The notes below the pieces were generated by a model. It was not told the origin of the DNA and searched no databases. It saw only the letters and a program-made list of their open reading frames with translations. From Mycolicibacterium vulneris (GTDB taxonomy: Bacteria; Actinomycetota; Actinomycetes; Mycobacteriales; Mycobacteriaceae), in NCBI RefSeq assembly GCF_002104765.1, contig NZ_NCXM01000024.1:37731-101730 (forward strand): 64,000 nucleotides of DNA. Reading direction: 5' to 3'. The position numbers and the translations under genes were made by a program. Shown here in pieces: positions 24,791 through 33,759 of this stretch (position 1 is the stretch's first letter; each line of letters starts with the position of its first letter).

Positions 24791-26212
24791 ATGACTATCA
24801 CGGCCCCCGAGACGGTTGGCGAGTCGCTCGACCCTCGCGACCCGCTGTTGCGCTTGAGCACCTTCTTCGACGATGACACCGTCGAGCTGCTGCACGAGCG
24901 CGATCGTTCCGGCGTCCTTGCCGCCGCGGGGACCGTAAACGGAGTGCGCACCATCGCGTTCTGCACCGACGGCACCGTCATGGGCGGCGCGATGGGCATC
25001 GAGGGTTGCACGCACATCGTCAACGCCTACGACACCGCCATCGAGGAACAGAGCCCGATCGTGGGCATCTGGCACTCCGGCGGTGCGCGGCTGGCCGAGG
25101 GTGTGAAGGCACTCCACGCGGTAGGCCTGGTCTTCGAGGCGATGATCCGGGCGTCCGGCTACATCCCGCAGATCTCGGTGGTCGTCGGCTTCGCGGCCGG
25201 CGGCGCCGCCTACGGGCCGGCCCTGACCGACGTGATCGTGATGGCTCCGGACAGCCGGGTGTTCGTCACCGGGCCCGACGTGGTGCGCAGCGTCACCGGC
25301 GAGGACGTGGACATGTGCTCGCTCGGTGGCCCGGAGACCCACCACAAGAAGTCCGGGGTGTGCCACATCGTCGCCGACGACGAGCTCGACGCGTACGAGC
25401 GTGGTCGGCGGTTGGTCGGGTTGTTCTGCCAGCAGGGGCATTTCGACCGCAACAAGGCCGAGGCCGGTGACACCGACATCCATGCGCTGCTGCCCGAGTC
25501 GGCGCGGCGGGCCTACGACGTGCGCCCGATCGTGACCGCGATCCTCGACGCCGAGACACCGTTCGACGAATTCCAGGCCAACTGGGCACCGTCGATGGTG
25601 ATCGGCCTGGGCCGGCTGTCCGGCCGCACAGTCGGCGTGCTGGCTAACAACCCGCTGCGTCTGGGCGGTTGCCTGAACTCCGAAAGCGCCGAGAAGGCAG
25701 CACGTTTCGTGCGGCTGTGTGACGCCTTCGGCATTCCGCTGGTGGTGATCGTCGACGTGCCCGGCTATCTGCCCGGTGTCGACCAGGAGTGGGGCGGCGT
25801 GGTGCGCCGCGGCGCCAAGCTGCTGCACGCGTTCGGCGAGTGCACGGTTCCGCGCGTCACGCTGGTCACCCGAAAGACCTACGGCGGGGCCTACATTGCG
25901 ATGAACTCGCGGTCGCTCAACGCGACCAAGGTGTACGCGTGGCCGGACGCCGAGGTTGCGGTGATGGGCGCCAAGGCCGCCGTCGGCATTCTGCACAAGA
26001 AGAAGCTGGCCGCCGCGGCGGATCACGAGCGCGAAGCGCTGCATGACCAGCTGGCCGCCGAGCACGAGCGGATCGCGGGCGGTGTGGACAGCGCCATCGA
26101 GATCGGCGTGGTCGACGAGAAGATCGACCCGTCGCACACGCGCAGCAAGCTCACCGAGGCGCTGGCCCAGGCGCCCGCGCGTCGCGGCCGGCACAAGAAC
26201 ATCCCGCTGTAA
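24791..26212 (+). CDS. accD6: acyl-CoA carboxylase beta subunit AccD6
   Basis: The 473-residue carboxyltransferase subunit has both crotonase-like halves: the N-half oxyanion region VGIWHSGGARLAEGVKALHA and VVGFAAGGAAYGPAL, and the C-half VDVPGYLPGVDQEWGGVVRR with KTYGGAYIAMNSRS. It makes malonyl-CoA with AccA3, supplying FabD in the same operon. ATG 24791 has AGGAG at 24780-24784. It ends the FAS-II operon, facing the convergent FAD monooxygenase 21 bases away. Confidence 0.96.
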   Translation: MTITAPETVGESLDPRDPLLRLSTFFDDDTVELLHERDRSGVLAAAGTVNGVRTIAFCTDGTVMGGAMGIEGCTHIVNAYDTAIEEQSPIVGIWHSGGARLAEGVKALHAVGLVFEAMIRASGYIPQISVVVGFAAGGAAYGPALTDVIVMAPDSRVFVTGPDVVRSVTGEDVDMCSLGGPETHHKKSGVCHIVADDELDAYERGRRLVGLFCQQGHFDRNKAEAGDTDIHALLPESARRAYDVRPIVTAILDAETPFDEFQANWAPSMVIGLGRLSGRTVGVLANNPLRLGGCLNSESAEKAARFVRLCDAFGIPLVVIVDVPGYLPGVDQEWGGVVRRGAKLLHAFGECTVPRVTLVTRKTYGGAYIAMNSRSLNATKVYAWPDAEVAVMGAKAAVGILHKKKLAAAADHEREALHDQLAAEHERIAGGVDSAIEIGVVDEKIDPSHTRSKLTEALAQAPARRGRHKNIPL

Positions 26213-26233
26213 TTTTTTGGCGCCCCAGCGCGC

Positions 26234-27787
26234 TTATGCTCGCGGCGCCAGCGGGCCCAGGATCGCCGAAAGCGCTTGCCGTAGCGCCCCTTCGGGGTCG
26301 TCGGGAAGTTCGTCGACGCGCCACCCGACGAAGTCGTCCGGGCGGATCAGCAGCGCCCCGTCCGGCGGCAGTCCGGTGACCGCGGCCCACTCGTCACTGT
26401 AGAAGCGATGCGCGGCCAGCGACGCCGAAGCCGCTGCCGCACACCATCGCCCGTCCCCGGACAGCACGGTGAATCGGGGCCCCAGCAGGTCGAGCGTCGA
26501 GATGCCCTCGCGCACCCAGACGTGCGGCACCCGGGTGCCGGGTTGGGCGCGCAGCTCGTCCACCAGGCCGTCGCCGTCCGCATCGCTTGTCACGACCGCG
26601 GCCGAGCGATACCGGTATCCGATAAGCAGGGCGAACATCGAGCACTCCTCGTCGGCCGGCAACTGCGGCACGTCGCTACCCGCCCGCAGCAGCGCCACCG
26701 ACGGTCCGGTGAGCGACTGGCGCGCGGCGAATCGGCCCACAGGATGACGCTCGGCCTGGTAGGTGTCGAGCAGTTCGGGTCCGGCTTCTCCGCCGAGAAC
26801 GGCGGCGAGCTTCCACGCCAGGTTGTGCGCGCTTTGAATGGCGGTGTTGGCGCCCCCGGCCTTGAACGGTGGCATGGTGTGCGCCGAGTCTCCGACGAGA
26901 AATGCTCGCCCACAACGGAATTGGTCGGCCACCCGTTCGTAGGGTTGCCATGCCGCCACCTCGATGATCTCGATGTCCATCGGCTCGCCGAAGGCTTTGG
27001 TCAGCACCTCGCGGCAGCCTTGCGGGGTGAACTGCTCGGCCGTCTCGCCCGCGCCTGGAAAGTAGGTGGTGATGAACATGCCGAGATCGTCCTTGACGAC
27101 CAGGAAGATGCCGTCCACGTCGTCGTTCTTGACCTGCACGCCGTCGCCGTCGTGCAACTCCGCGAGGAACCGTCGCCACGGCGCCCGGAAGTAGACGAAG
27201 ACGACGTAGATCGGCAGTGCGCCGTACCCGGATGTGGTGATGCCCAGCCAGTCACGGATCGGGCTGTGCACGCCGTCGGCGCCGACCAGATAGTCGGCGC
27301 GGACGGTCTCCGGCTCCCCCGACACCGCGTCGCGCACCACCGCGGTGACACCGGTCTCGTCCATCTCGATCGAAGACAACTCCGTGCCGTAACGCACGTC
27401 GCTGCCGCCTCGTCGCGCCGCATCGCGCAGTATCGGCTCGAGCCGACTCTGCGGGCAATACTGTGCCGCCGGCTCGGGGCTCAGCTTGTCCAGGCCGGCG
27501 AAAATCGCCTCGACGTCGAGCGCCGGTTCTTCCACGGCGCTGTTCAGCGTGGGTCTGACCACCATCGCCGAGACGTGTTCGGCGACCGCGCGCACCTCGT
27601 CGCGAAGCCACAGGCCGCGCAGCACTTCAGAGCTGCGGAAACTCAGATTGCGGGCCTTCGGATAGAGGAAGGACTCCCGTCGCTTCTCGACCAGTAGCGA
27701 GCGGACCCCGTGCTGGGCCAGCAGCGCCGACGTGGCCAGCCCGCCGACGCCGGCTCCGACGATGAGCACCGGAACACGCGTTGCCAC
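26234..27787 (-). CDS. FAD-dependent aromatic-ring monooxygenase (PheA/TfdB, RdmE-like)
   Basis: The 517-residue group A flavoprotein monooxygenase has the FAD motif VPVLIVGAGVGGLATSALLA, the second motif ADYLVGADGVHSPIRDWLG, and the late GRAFLVGDSAHTMPPFKAGG ribose-binding motif. A thioredoxin-like C-terminal domain (PRFTVLSGDGRW onward) is typical of the phenol-hydroxylase/RdmE group. GTG start. The substrate is unknown, probably an aromatic compound or polyketide. No equivalent follows accD6 in M. tuberculosis as I recall, so it appears inserted. A palindrome at 27821-27835 lies in its promoter. Confidence 0.88.
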   Translation of the reverse strand: MATRVPVLIVGAGVGGLATSALLAQHGVRSLLVEKRRESFLYPKARNLSFRSSEVLRGLWLRDEVRAVAEHVSAMVVRPTLNSAVEEPALDVEAIFAGLDKLSPEPAAQYCPQSRLEPILRDAARRGGSDVRYGTELSSIEMDETGVTAVVRDAVSGEPETVRADYLVGADGVHSPIRDWLGITTSGYGALPIYVVFVYFRAPWRRFLAELHDGDGVQVKNDDVDGIFLVVKDDLGMFITTYFPGAGETAEQFTPQGCREVLTKAFGEPMDIEIIEVAAWQPYERVADQFRCGRAFLVGDSAHTMPPFKAGGANTAIQSAHNLAWKLAAVLGGEAGPELLDTYQAERHPVGRFAARQSLTGPSVALLRAGSDVPQLPADEECSMFALLIGYRYRSAAVVTSDADGDGLVDELRAQPGTRVPHVWVREGISTLDLLGPRFTVLSGDGRWCAAAASASLAAHRFYSDEWAAVTGLPPDGALLIRPDDFVGWRVDELPDDPEGALRQALSAILGPLAPRA

Positions 27788-27820
27788 CGCACCACCTCCG
27801 ACCGCCAGAACCCGACAAAG

Positions 27821-27835
27821 TGATAGTAACTGTCA
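27821..27835. promoter_or_regulatory. palindromic operator upstream of FAD monooxygenase
   Basis: TGATAGT-A-ACTGTCA is a 15-base palindrome with one mismatch, 34 bases before the monooxygenase start. ACTGTCAT recurs at 27846-27853, 17 bases further on, giving two sites on almost one and a half helical turns. The form is typical of TetR-family operators. No TetR gene is adjacent. Confidence 0.6.
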
Positions 27836-27976
27836 TTACATATTGACTGTCATCAATTGGTGTTGATGTTCTCCAGAAATTCCCGCAGAGGGCCCGTTGC
27901 CGCTTCAGCTGAAGTGGGTAAACAACGCACCAGCGGGCGTCAGTGGAATCAGTTCCTAGTCAGAAGGCGGCATCGA

Positions 27977-28336
27977 ATGGTTCGTGAAGAAGGGGGCCGG
28001 TGGGACGTCGGCATCCAGAACAACGCGGTTTACCTCGCGCGCATATCGGAGAGCGACAAACGGATATTCGACGATTCGATATCAGCTGAAGAGGCCCGTG
28101 ATCTCGCTGGCCTATTGACGAAGTTCGCGGCCAAGCTCGAAGAGGCCGCGGACTCCGACACCACCGAGGAGTCCAAGGAGTCCAAGGAGTCAAAAGACGA
28201 CAAAGACTCCGAGGACGACAAAGACTCCACAGACGACAAAGACTCGACAGACGACAAAGACTCCACAGACGGCAAAGACTCCGAGGACGACAAAGACTCC
28301 GAGGACGACAAGGACTCCGCTAAGTCGTCGGACTAG
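27977..28336 (+). CDS. acidic protein with DDKDS(E/T) tandem repeats
   Basis: The product has 119 residues from ATG 27977, which AGAAGG (27962-27967) precedes. Residues 1-55 are an ordinary globular segment (VREEGGRWDVGIQNNAVYLA, then SAEEARDLAGLLTKFAAKLE). Residues 56-115 are almost only Asp, Lys, Ser, Glu and Thr, built from ESK repeats and seven DDKDSE/T units. It matches the position of Rv2248. Its function is unknown; the tail is certain to be disordered and strongly charged. Confidence 0.78.
   Translation: MVREEGGRWDVGIQNNAVYLARISESDKRIFDDSISAEEARDLAGLLTKFAAKLEEAADSDTTEESKESKESKDDKDSEDDKDSTDDKDSTDDKDSTDGKDSEDDKDSEDDKDSAKSSD
28196..28321 (+). repeat. 18-bp in-frame tandem repeat, seven copies
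   Basis: Seven units of GACGACAAAGACTCCGAG or close variants run head to tail from 28196 to 28321, each coding six residues (DDKDS plus E, T or A). Differences are few (ACA for GAG, TCG for TCC, one GGC). Three GAGTCCAAG-type 9-base units precede them. Such arrays change copy number by slippage without breaking the frame. Confidence 0.95.
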
Positions 28337-28342
28337 GTTCGG

Positions 28343-29884
28343 CTAGCCGAAGCGCGCCAGGAACTCCTCGGCGACGGCGACAGCCCGCTCCCGATCGCGC
28401 GCCACCAACCCGATCCGGGTTCGTCGGTCGAGGATGTCGGAGACATCCAGCGCGCCCTCATGGGTTATCGCGTAGGCGAATTCCGCTCTGCTGACGTCGA
28501 TTCCGTCCACGACCGGCTCGGTCGGCCGGTCGCAGGCTGCGACGGCGACAACCTTGGGGCCCTCGGCGCCGTAGCGCTGCCCCAGCGACGCCGGCAGCGC
28601 GGTGTCGTCGGCCGCGATCACGCCGGGATTGGCCGGCGCCCCGACTAGCGGCAGGTTGCGGGTCTGGCATTTCCCGGCGCGCAGGCGGCGCACCCGAATC
28701 GCGCGATCCAACACATCCTGTGCCATATAGCGATACTCGGTCAGCTTGCCGCCGATCACACTGATCACCCCGGACGCCGATTCCACGACGGCATGCTCGC
28801 GGGAGACGTCGGCGGTGCGGCCTTCGCCGGTATCGATCAGCGGCCGCAGCCCGGCGTAGGCGCCGATCACGTCGGTGGCGGTGAGCCCGGTGCCCAACGC
28901 GGTATTCACCGTGTCCAGCAGGAAGGTGATCTCTTCGACCGACGGCTCGGGCACATCCGGAATCGGGCCGGGAGCCGCTTCGTCGGTCAGCCCCAGATAA
29001 ACCCGGCCCAGTTGTTCGGGCATGGCGAAGACAAAGCGGTTCAGCTCGCCCGGAATCGGAATGGTCAGCGCCGCAATCGGATTGCCGAAGGCCTGCGCAT
29101 CGAAGACCAGATGCGTCCCGCGACTGGGCCGCAACCGCAACGCGCCGTCGATCTCGCCCGCCCACACCCCGGCCGCGTTGATGACCGCGCCCGCCGACAC
29201 GTCGAACGATTCCCCGGCGCGCAGGTCGGTCAGTCGCACCGAGGTGCCGGTGGCCCGCGATGCCGACACCCGGGTCAGGATCCGCGCGCCGTGCTGCGCC
29301 GCGGTGCGTGCGACCGCGGTCACCAGTCGGGCATCGTCGATCAATTGACCGTCGTAGGCCAGGAAGCCGCCATCCAGGCCGTCGCGCCGCACGGTCGGCG
29401 CCATCTCCACGACGCGCTGGGCCGAAACCCGGCGCGAGGGGGGCAGGGTCGACGCCGGGGTGCCGGCGAGAAACCGCAGCGCGTCACCGGCAAGGAAACC
29501 GCCACGCACCAGCGCCCGCTTGCCCGGGCTCATTGACGGCAGCAGCGGAACCAGCTGGGGCATCGCGTGAACCAGGTGGGGGGCGTTGCGCGTCATCAGG
29601 ATTCCGCGCTCGATGGCGCTGCGCCGGGCGATGCCCACGTTGCCGGTCGCCAGGTAGCGCAGCCCGCCGTGCACGAGTTTCGAGCTCCAGCGGCTGGTGC
29701 CGAACGCCAGATCGTGCTTTTCCACCAGCGCCACCCGCAGGCCGCGCGCCGCGGCATCCAGCGCGATGCCGGCCCCGGTGATACCGCCGCCGATCACGAC
29801 GACGTCCAGCGCCTCCCCGTCGGCGAGCGCGGCCAGATCGGCGGCGCGGCGCGTGGCGTTCAGGGCGGTCGGATCGGGTATCAC
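28343..29884 (-). CDS. glpD1: glycerol-3-phosphate dehydrogenase (FAD)
   Basis: The 513-residue flavoprotein oxidises glycerol 3-phosphate to dihydroxyacetone phosphate and passes electrons to the quinone pool. It has the FAD motif ALDVVVIGGGITGAGIALDA, the family signature KHDLAFGTSRWSSKLVHGGL and GVISVIGGKLTEYRYMAQ. The C-terminal domain includes ALDVSDILDRRTRIGLVARD. GTG 29884 overlaps the stop of the TetR gene by 4 bases. By synteny it is GlpD1 (Rv2249c); mycobacteria have a second GlpD elsewhere, so the number rests on position. Confidence 0.9.
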   Translation of the reverse strand: MIPDPTALNATRRAADLAALADGEALDVVVIGGGITGAGIALDAAARGLRVALVEKHDLAFGTSRWSSKLVHGGLRYLATGNVGIARRSAIERGILMTRNAPHLVHAMPQLVPLLPSMSPGKRALVRGGFLAGDALRFLAGTPASTLPPSRRVSAQRVVEMAPTVRRDGLDGGFLAYDGQLIDDARLVTAVARTAAQHGARILTRVSASRATGTSVRLTDLRAGESFDVSAGAVINAAGVWAGEIDGALRLRPSRGTHLVFDAQAFGNPIAALTIPIPGELNRFVFAMPEQLGRVYLGLTDEAAPGPIPDVPEPSVEEITFLLDTVNTALGTGLTATDVIGAYAGLRPLIDTGEGRTADVSREHAVVESASGVISVIGGKLTEYRYMAQDVLDRAIRVRRLRAGKCQTRNLPLVGAPANPGVIAADDTALPASLGQRYGAEGPKVVAVAACDRPTEPVVDGIDVSRAEFAYAITHEGALDVSDILDRRTRIGLVARDRERAVAVAEEFLARFG

Positions 29885-30450
29885 GACAGGTATCCGTTCA
29901 GCGAGTAGGCCAGCTCGGTGGCCAGCGCGTCGGCGTCGAGCATCGGTTCGACGATCCCCGCCGACTGGATGGTCGACTGGGCGATCAGCAACACCATGGT
30001 TGCCATCTGGACGGGGTCGCCGAGCCGGACGCTGCCGTGCCGCTGAGCCGCCCGCAGCCGGGCGGCGAGGGCATCGATCAACATGCGCTGGCTGGTCCCC
30101 AGGCGTTCGGTGATGTACGTCGACGCGAGATCCGAGTGCAGCACCGACATCACCAACTTGTCCGCCCGCAACAGATCGGTCACCGTAACTATCTGTCGCA
30201 CAAGCGATTCCCGGTCGTTCCCGAGCAATGGGGCGTCGCGCATCACCTCGGTGATGTGCTGGGTCAGCAGCGCCGCCACGATCGACGGCGTGTCCGGCCA
30301 GCGCCGGTACACCGTCGGCCTGCTGACGCCCGCGCGCCGGGCTATCTCGGCGAGGGTCACCCGGTCCACGCCGAAATCCACCACGCAGCTGGCGGCCGCC
30401 GCGAGGATGCGCTCGCCGGTGTCCAACTTTGTGTTACGGATTAACAACAT
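29881..30450 (-). CDS. TetR-family regulator upstream of glpD
   Basis: The 189-residue protein has an N-terminal TetR helix-turn-helix: ILAAAASCVVDFGVDRVTLA then EIARRAGVSRPTVYRRWPDT. The C-terminal ligand domain is not diagnostic. It starts at ATG 30450, only 17 bases from the divergent AGPS-like gene, and its stop overlaps glpD. It corresponds to Rv2250c. It most likely represses both divergent units from the inverted repeat between them. Confidence 0.88.
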   Translation of the reverse strand: MLLIRNTKLDTGERILAAAASCVVDFGVDRVTLAEIARRAGVSRPTVYRRWPDTPSIVAALLTQHITEVMRDAPLLGNDRESLVRQIVTVTDLLRADKLVMSVLHSDLASTYITERLGTSQRMLIDALAARLRAAQRHGSVRLGDPVQMATMVLLIAQSTIQSAGIVEPMLDADALATELAYSLNGYLS

Positions 30451-30465
30451 ATGTAATACTGTAAC
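30433..30465. promoter_or_regulatory. inverted repeat between divergent TetR and AGPS-like genes
   Basis: GTTACGGATTAAC (30433-30445) and GTAATACTGTAAC (30453-30465) are inverted copies matching at 9 of 13 positions, centred between the two start codons at 30450 and 30468. The AT-rich composition contrasts with the coding flanks. It is a natural operator for the TetR protein encoded at 29881-30450. It covers the TetR start codon itself. Confidence 0.5.
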
Positions 30466-30467
30466 GC

Positions 30468-32078
30468 ATGACCGATCCCCCGGGGCTGTTGCCGCCGATG
30501 AAATGGAACGCGTGGGGAGACCCCGCCGCGGCCAAGCCGCTCTCGGAAGGGATCCGGTCGTTGCTGCAGCAGGCCGTGGGGGTCGAGGGGTCCCGCACGG
30601 CCGAACTGCGATCCGACCAGGTGCAATTGCGCCCGTCGGCGTTGTCGCAGTCCGATCGGGACGCACTGGCCGAACTCGTCGGCGCCGAATACTGCCGCAC
30701 GGCCGACCCCGATCGGTTGCTGCACGCGGGCGGTAAATCCACCATCGACCTGCTGCGTCGCCACGACCAAGGGGTCCAGGATGCGCCCGACGCCGTGTTG
30801 CTTCCCGACGATGACGACGCCGTTGCCGCGATCCTGCGCTACTGCTCGCAGCATCGCATCGCCGTCGTACCCTTCGGCGGGGGCACCAGCGTTGTCGGTG
30901 GGCTCGACCCCGACCGCGGGGAGTTCTCCGCCGTCGTCTCGCTTGATCTGCGCCGCTTCGACCAACTGATCTCGCTGGACGACGTGTCCGGGCAAGCCGT
31001 TTTCGGGGCCGGGGTCACCGGACCGGAAGCTGAACGCCTCCTTGGTGCACAAGGCTTTTCGCTCGGCCATTTCCCACAGAGTTTTGAGTACGCCACCATC
31101 GGCGGCTTCGCCGCGACCCGCTCCTCCGGTCAGGACTCGGCGGGCTACGGCCGGTTCAACGACATGGTGCGCGGTCTGCGCGTGGTCACTCCGGTGGGCA
31201 CCCTGGATCTGGGTCGCGCACCGGAATCAGCGGCGGGCCCCGACCTACGCCAGCTGTTGATCGGCTCGGAGGGCACCCTGGGCGTCATCACCCAGGTGCG
31301 GCTGCGCGTACACCGCGCGCCGGAAGCCGTCCGCCACGAGGCGTGGTCGTTCCCCGACTTCGCGACCGGGGCCGCGGCCCTGCGCGCCGTCACCCAGAAT
31401 GCCACCGGCCCCACCGTCATTCGCCTCTCCGACGAGGCCGAGACCGGAGTCAACCTGGCCACCACCGAGGCGATCGGCGAATCTCAGATCACCGGCGGGT
31501 GCCTGGCCATCACCATGTTCGAGGGGACCACCGAACACGTCGAAAGCCGGCACGCCGAAACCAGCGCGCTGCTGGCGGCCCAGGGCGGAACCTCGCTGGG
31601 CGACGGTCCGGCGCAGGCCTGGGAGCGCGGCCGATTCGGCGCACCGTACCTCCGCGATTCGCTGCTCGCGGCGGGCGCGCTGTGCGAAACGCTGGAGACC
31701 GCGACCGACTGGTCCAATCTCACCGCGCTGAAAACCGCTGTCACCCAAGCACTTACTGAAGCACTCGCGGCGACCGGCACGCCGGCCCTGGTGATGTGTC
31801 ACATCTCCCACGTCTACCCCACCGGCGCCTCGTTGTACTTCACCGTCGTCGCCGGGCAACGGGGCAACCCGATCGAGCAGTGGAAAGCCGCCAAAAAGGC
31901 CGCGTCGGATGCCATCATGGCCACCGGCGGGACCATCACCCACCACCATGCGGTCGGTGCCGACCACCGGCCGTGGATGTGCGACGAGATAGGCGAGCTG
32001 GGAGTGCAGGTGTTACGCGCGGTCAAGGCGACACTGGATCCGGCCGGAATTCTCAATCCCGGCAAGCTGATTCCGTGA
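30468..32078 (+). CDS. FAD-linked oxidase, alkyldihydroxyacetonephosphate synthase-like
   Basis: The 536-residue protein of the VAO/FAD_binding_4 family has AVVPFGGGTSVVGGLDPDRG, FSLGHFPQSFEYATIGGFAA, DLRQLLIGSEGTLGVITQV and the C-terminal ITHHHAVGADHRPWM, where the HHH cluster is characteristic of alkylglycerone-phosphate synthases that make ether lipids. Its N-terminus (MKWNAWGDPAAAK) also fits that group. It matches Rv2251. Neighbouring glpD and the lipid kinase support a glycerolipid role, though ether lipids are not established for mycobacteria. Confidence 0.85.
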   Translation: MTDPPGLLPPMKWNAWGDPAAAKPLSEGIRSLLQQAVGVEGSRTAELRSDQVQLRPSALSQSDRDALAELVGAEYCRTADPDRLLHAGGKSTIDLLRRHDQGVQDAPDAVLLPDDDDAVAAILRYCSQHRIAVVPFGGGTSVVGGLDPDRGEFSAVVSLDLRRFDQLISLDDVSGQAVFGAGVTGPEAERLLGAQGFSLGHFPQSFEYATIGGFAATRSSGQDSAGYGRFNDMVRGLRVVTPVGTLDLGRAPESAAGPDLRQLLIGSEGTLGVITQVRLRVHRAPEAVRHEAWSFPDFATGAAALRAVTQNATGPTVIRLSDEAETGVNLATTEAIGESQITGGCLAITMFEGTTEHVESRHAETSALLAAQGGTSLGDGPAQAWERGRFGAPYLRDSLLAAGALCETLETATDWSNLTALKTAVTQALTEALAATGTPALVMCHISHVYPTGASLYFTVVAGQRGNPIEQWKAAKKAASDAIMATGGTITHHHAVGADHRPWMCDEIGELGVQVLRAVKATLDPAGILNPGKLIP

Positions 32079-33010
32079 CGGCCGAGCTGCGCCGCCGAGA
32101 GATCGGCAAGGTGATCGCGCTGACCAATCCGGTGTCGGGTCACGGCGCCGCGGTTCACGCCGCCCAGCTGGCGATCGCCCGGTTGCACCGCCGCGGCGTG
32201 GAGGTCGTCGAAATCATCGGCGACGACGCGCAAGACGCGCGCCACCTGGTCGGCGCGGCCCTGGAGAAGGGCACCGACGCGGTCATGGTGACCGGAGGCG
32301 ACGGCGTCGTCTCCAACGCCCTGCAAGTGTTGGCGGGCACCGACGTTCCGCTGGGCGTGATTCCGGCAGGCACCGGCAACGACCACGCCCGCGAATTCGG
32401 CATCCCCACCAAGGACGCCGAGGCCGCCGCGGACATCGTCGTCGACGGCTGCACGGAATCCATTGACCTGGGCCTGATTCAGGGAAGCAGCGGCGCCAAA
32501 AGCTGGGAGAAATGGTTCGGCACGGTGGCGGCCACCGGCTTCGATTCGCTGGTCACCGATCGCGCCAACCGGATGAGCTGGCCGCACGGCCGGCTGCGCT
32601 ATTACGTCGCGATGCTCGCCGAGCTGTCACAGCTGCGGCTTTTGCCATTTCGCATGGTGCTCGACGGCAGCAAAGAGATCGACGCGGATATCACGCTCGC
32701 CGCCTTCGGCAACACCCGCAGCTACGGCGGCGGGATGCAGATCTGCCCCGGCGCCGACCACACCGACGGTCTGCTCGACATCACCATGGTGCACGAGGCG
32801 TCGCGCACCAAGCTGGTCCGCCTGTTCCCCACCGTCATGAAGGGGACCCACATCAACCTCGACGAGGTGAGCACGGCGCGGGCCAAATCCATCCACGTCG
32901 AGTGCCCCGGCATCAACGTCTACGCCGACGGCGACTTCGCCTGCGCGCTACCGGCCGAGATCTCGGTGGTTCCGGGCGCTCTGCAGATTTTGCGCCCGGC
33001 CGACCGATAG
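32075..33010 (+). CDS. diacylglycerol kinase family lipid kinase
   Basis: The 311-residue protein has the DAGK catalytic pattern: IALTNPVSGHG, AVMVTGGDGVVSNALQVLAG (the GGDG nucleotide motif) and LGVIPAGTGNDHAREFGIPT. The C-terminal domain has GGGMQICPGADHTDGLLDIT. By position it is Rv2252, shown in M. tuberculosis to phosphorylate diacylglycerol and implicated in phosphatidylinositol-mannoside synthesis. GTG 32075 overlaps the AGPS-like stop by 4 bases, so the two enzymes are made together. Confidence 0.92.
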   Translation: MTAELRRREIGKVIALTNPVSGHGAAVHAAQLAIARLHRRGVEVVEIIGDDAQDARHLVGAALEKGTDAVMVTGGDGVVSNALQVLAGTDVPLGVIPAGTGNDHAREFGIPTKDAEAAADIVVDGCTESIDLGLIQGSSGAKSWEKWFGTVAATGFDSLVTDRANRMSWPHGRLRYYVAMLAELSQLRLLPFRMVLDGSKEIDADITLAAFGNTRSYGGGMQICPGADHTDGLLDITMVHEASRTKLVRLFPTVMKGTHINLDEVSTARAKSIHVECPGINVYADGDFACALPAEISVVPGALQILRPADR

Positions 33011-33094
33011 TCCGCGCTCTCCAGGGACCATCAACGCGTGTTTGAGAGTCGCTCATTGCTTCCAAACAGGCGGCCCGAGTGAGCCGCCGATCGA

Positions 33095-33607
33095 CTAACC
33101 GACGCCCCGGCTGAGCCAGGTCACCTCGCCGACGTCGCCGCCGTCGCGGTAGGCCTCGAGCGCCTCGTCCCAGGCCGTGCCCAGCACCGAGTCCAATTCC
33201 GCGGCCAGGGTGTCGGCGCCCTGGGCCATCATCGCCCGCAGCCGCATCTCCCCGACCATGATGTCGCCGTTGGCGCTCATCGCCCCGCTCCACAGGCCGA
33301 GCTGCGGGGTGTGGCTGAACCGGTGGCCGTCGACGCCGGGGCTGGGGTCCTCAGTGACCTCGAACCGCAGCACGGACCAGGACCGCAGCGCGTTGGCCAG
33401 TTTGGCGCCGGTGCCCACCGGCCCGACCCAGTTGGTGACCGCGCGCAGCTGCCCGGGCATCGCCGGCTGGGGCGTCCAGTTCAGATTCGCTTTGGCACCC
33501 AGGGACGACGACAACGCCCACTCGACATGCGGGCAAACCGCCGCGGGCGACGCGTGCACGTACACCACGCCGGTCGTCACGTCGGCAAATTGATTCGACG
33601 CTCGCAT
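33095..33607 (-). CDS. DUF3145 family protein
   Basis: A 170-residue conserved actinobacterial protein. It starts at ATG 33607, preceded by AAGGAG, with MRASNQFADVTTGVVYVHAS and PAAVCPHVEWALSSSLGAKA, the DUF3145 hallmark. The C-terminal half has GDIMVGEMRLRAMMAQGAD. No enzymatic motif or export signal is visible; it is cytoplasmic of unknown function. The frame is open to 33646 but homology begins at the internal ATG. Confidence 0.87.
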   Translation of the reverse strand: MRASNQFADVTTGVVYVHASPAAVCPHVEWALSSSLGAKANLNWTPQPAMPGQLRAVTNWVGPVGTGAKLANALRSWSVLRFEVTEDPSPGVDGHRFSHTPQLGLWSGAMSANGDIMVGEMRLRAMMAQGADTLAAELDSVLGTAWDEALEAYRDGGDVGEVTWLSRGVG

Positions 33608-33759
33608 TTCCTGCTCCTTCGGTTCCACGAGGGACGTCTTCCCCAACGACCTGCGGACCCGACAAACAGGGCAGCTTGCTTGAAATCTTCGATTTTTTGT
33701 GTGTCGTGCGTGTCTATTGTGCCTTGTGATACCCCTGTTGCGCTAGTGTGCATTTCCCA

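Noticed and set aside
28196..28321. CRISPR-like array
   Set aside because: The units are contiguous 18-base repeats without spacers and are in frame within a protein gene.
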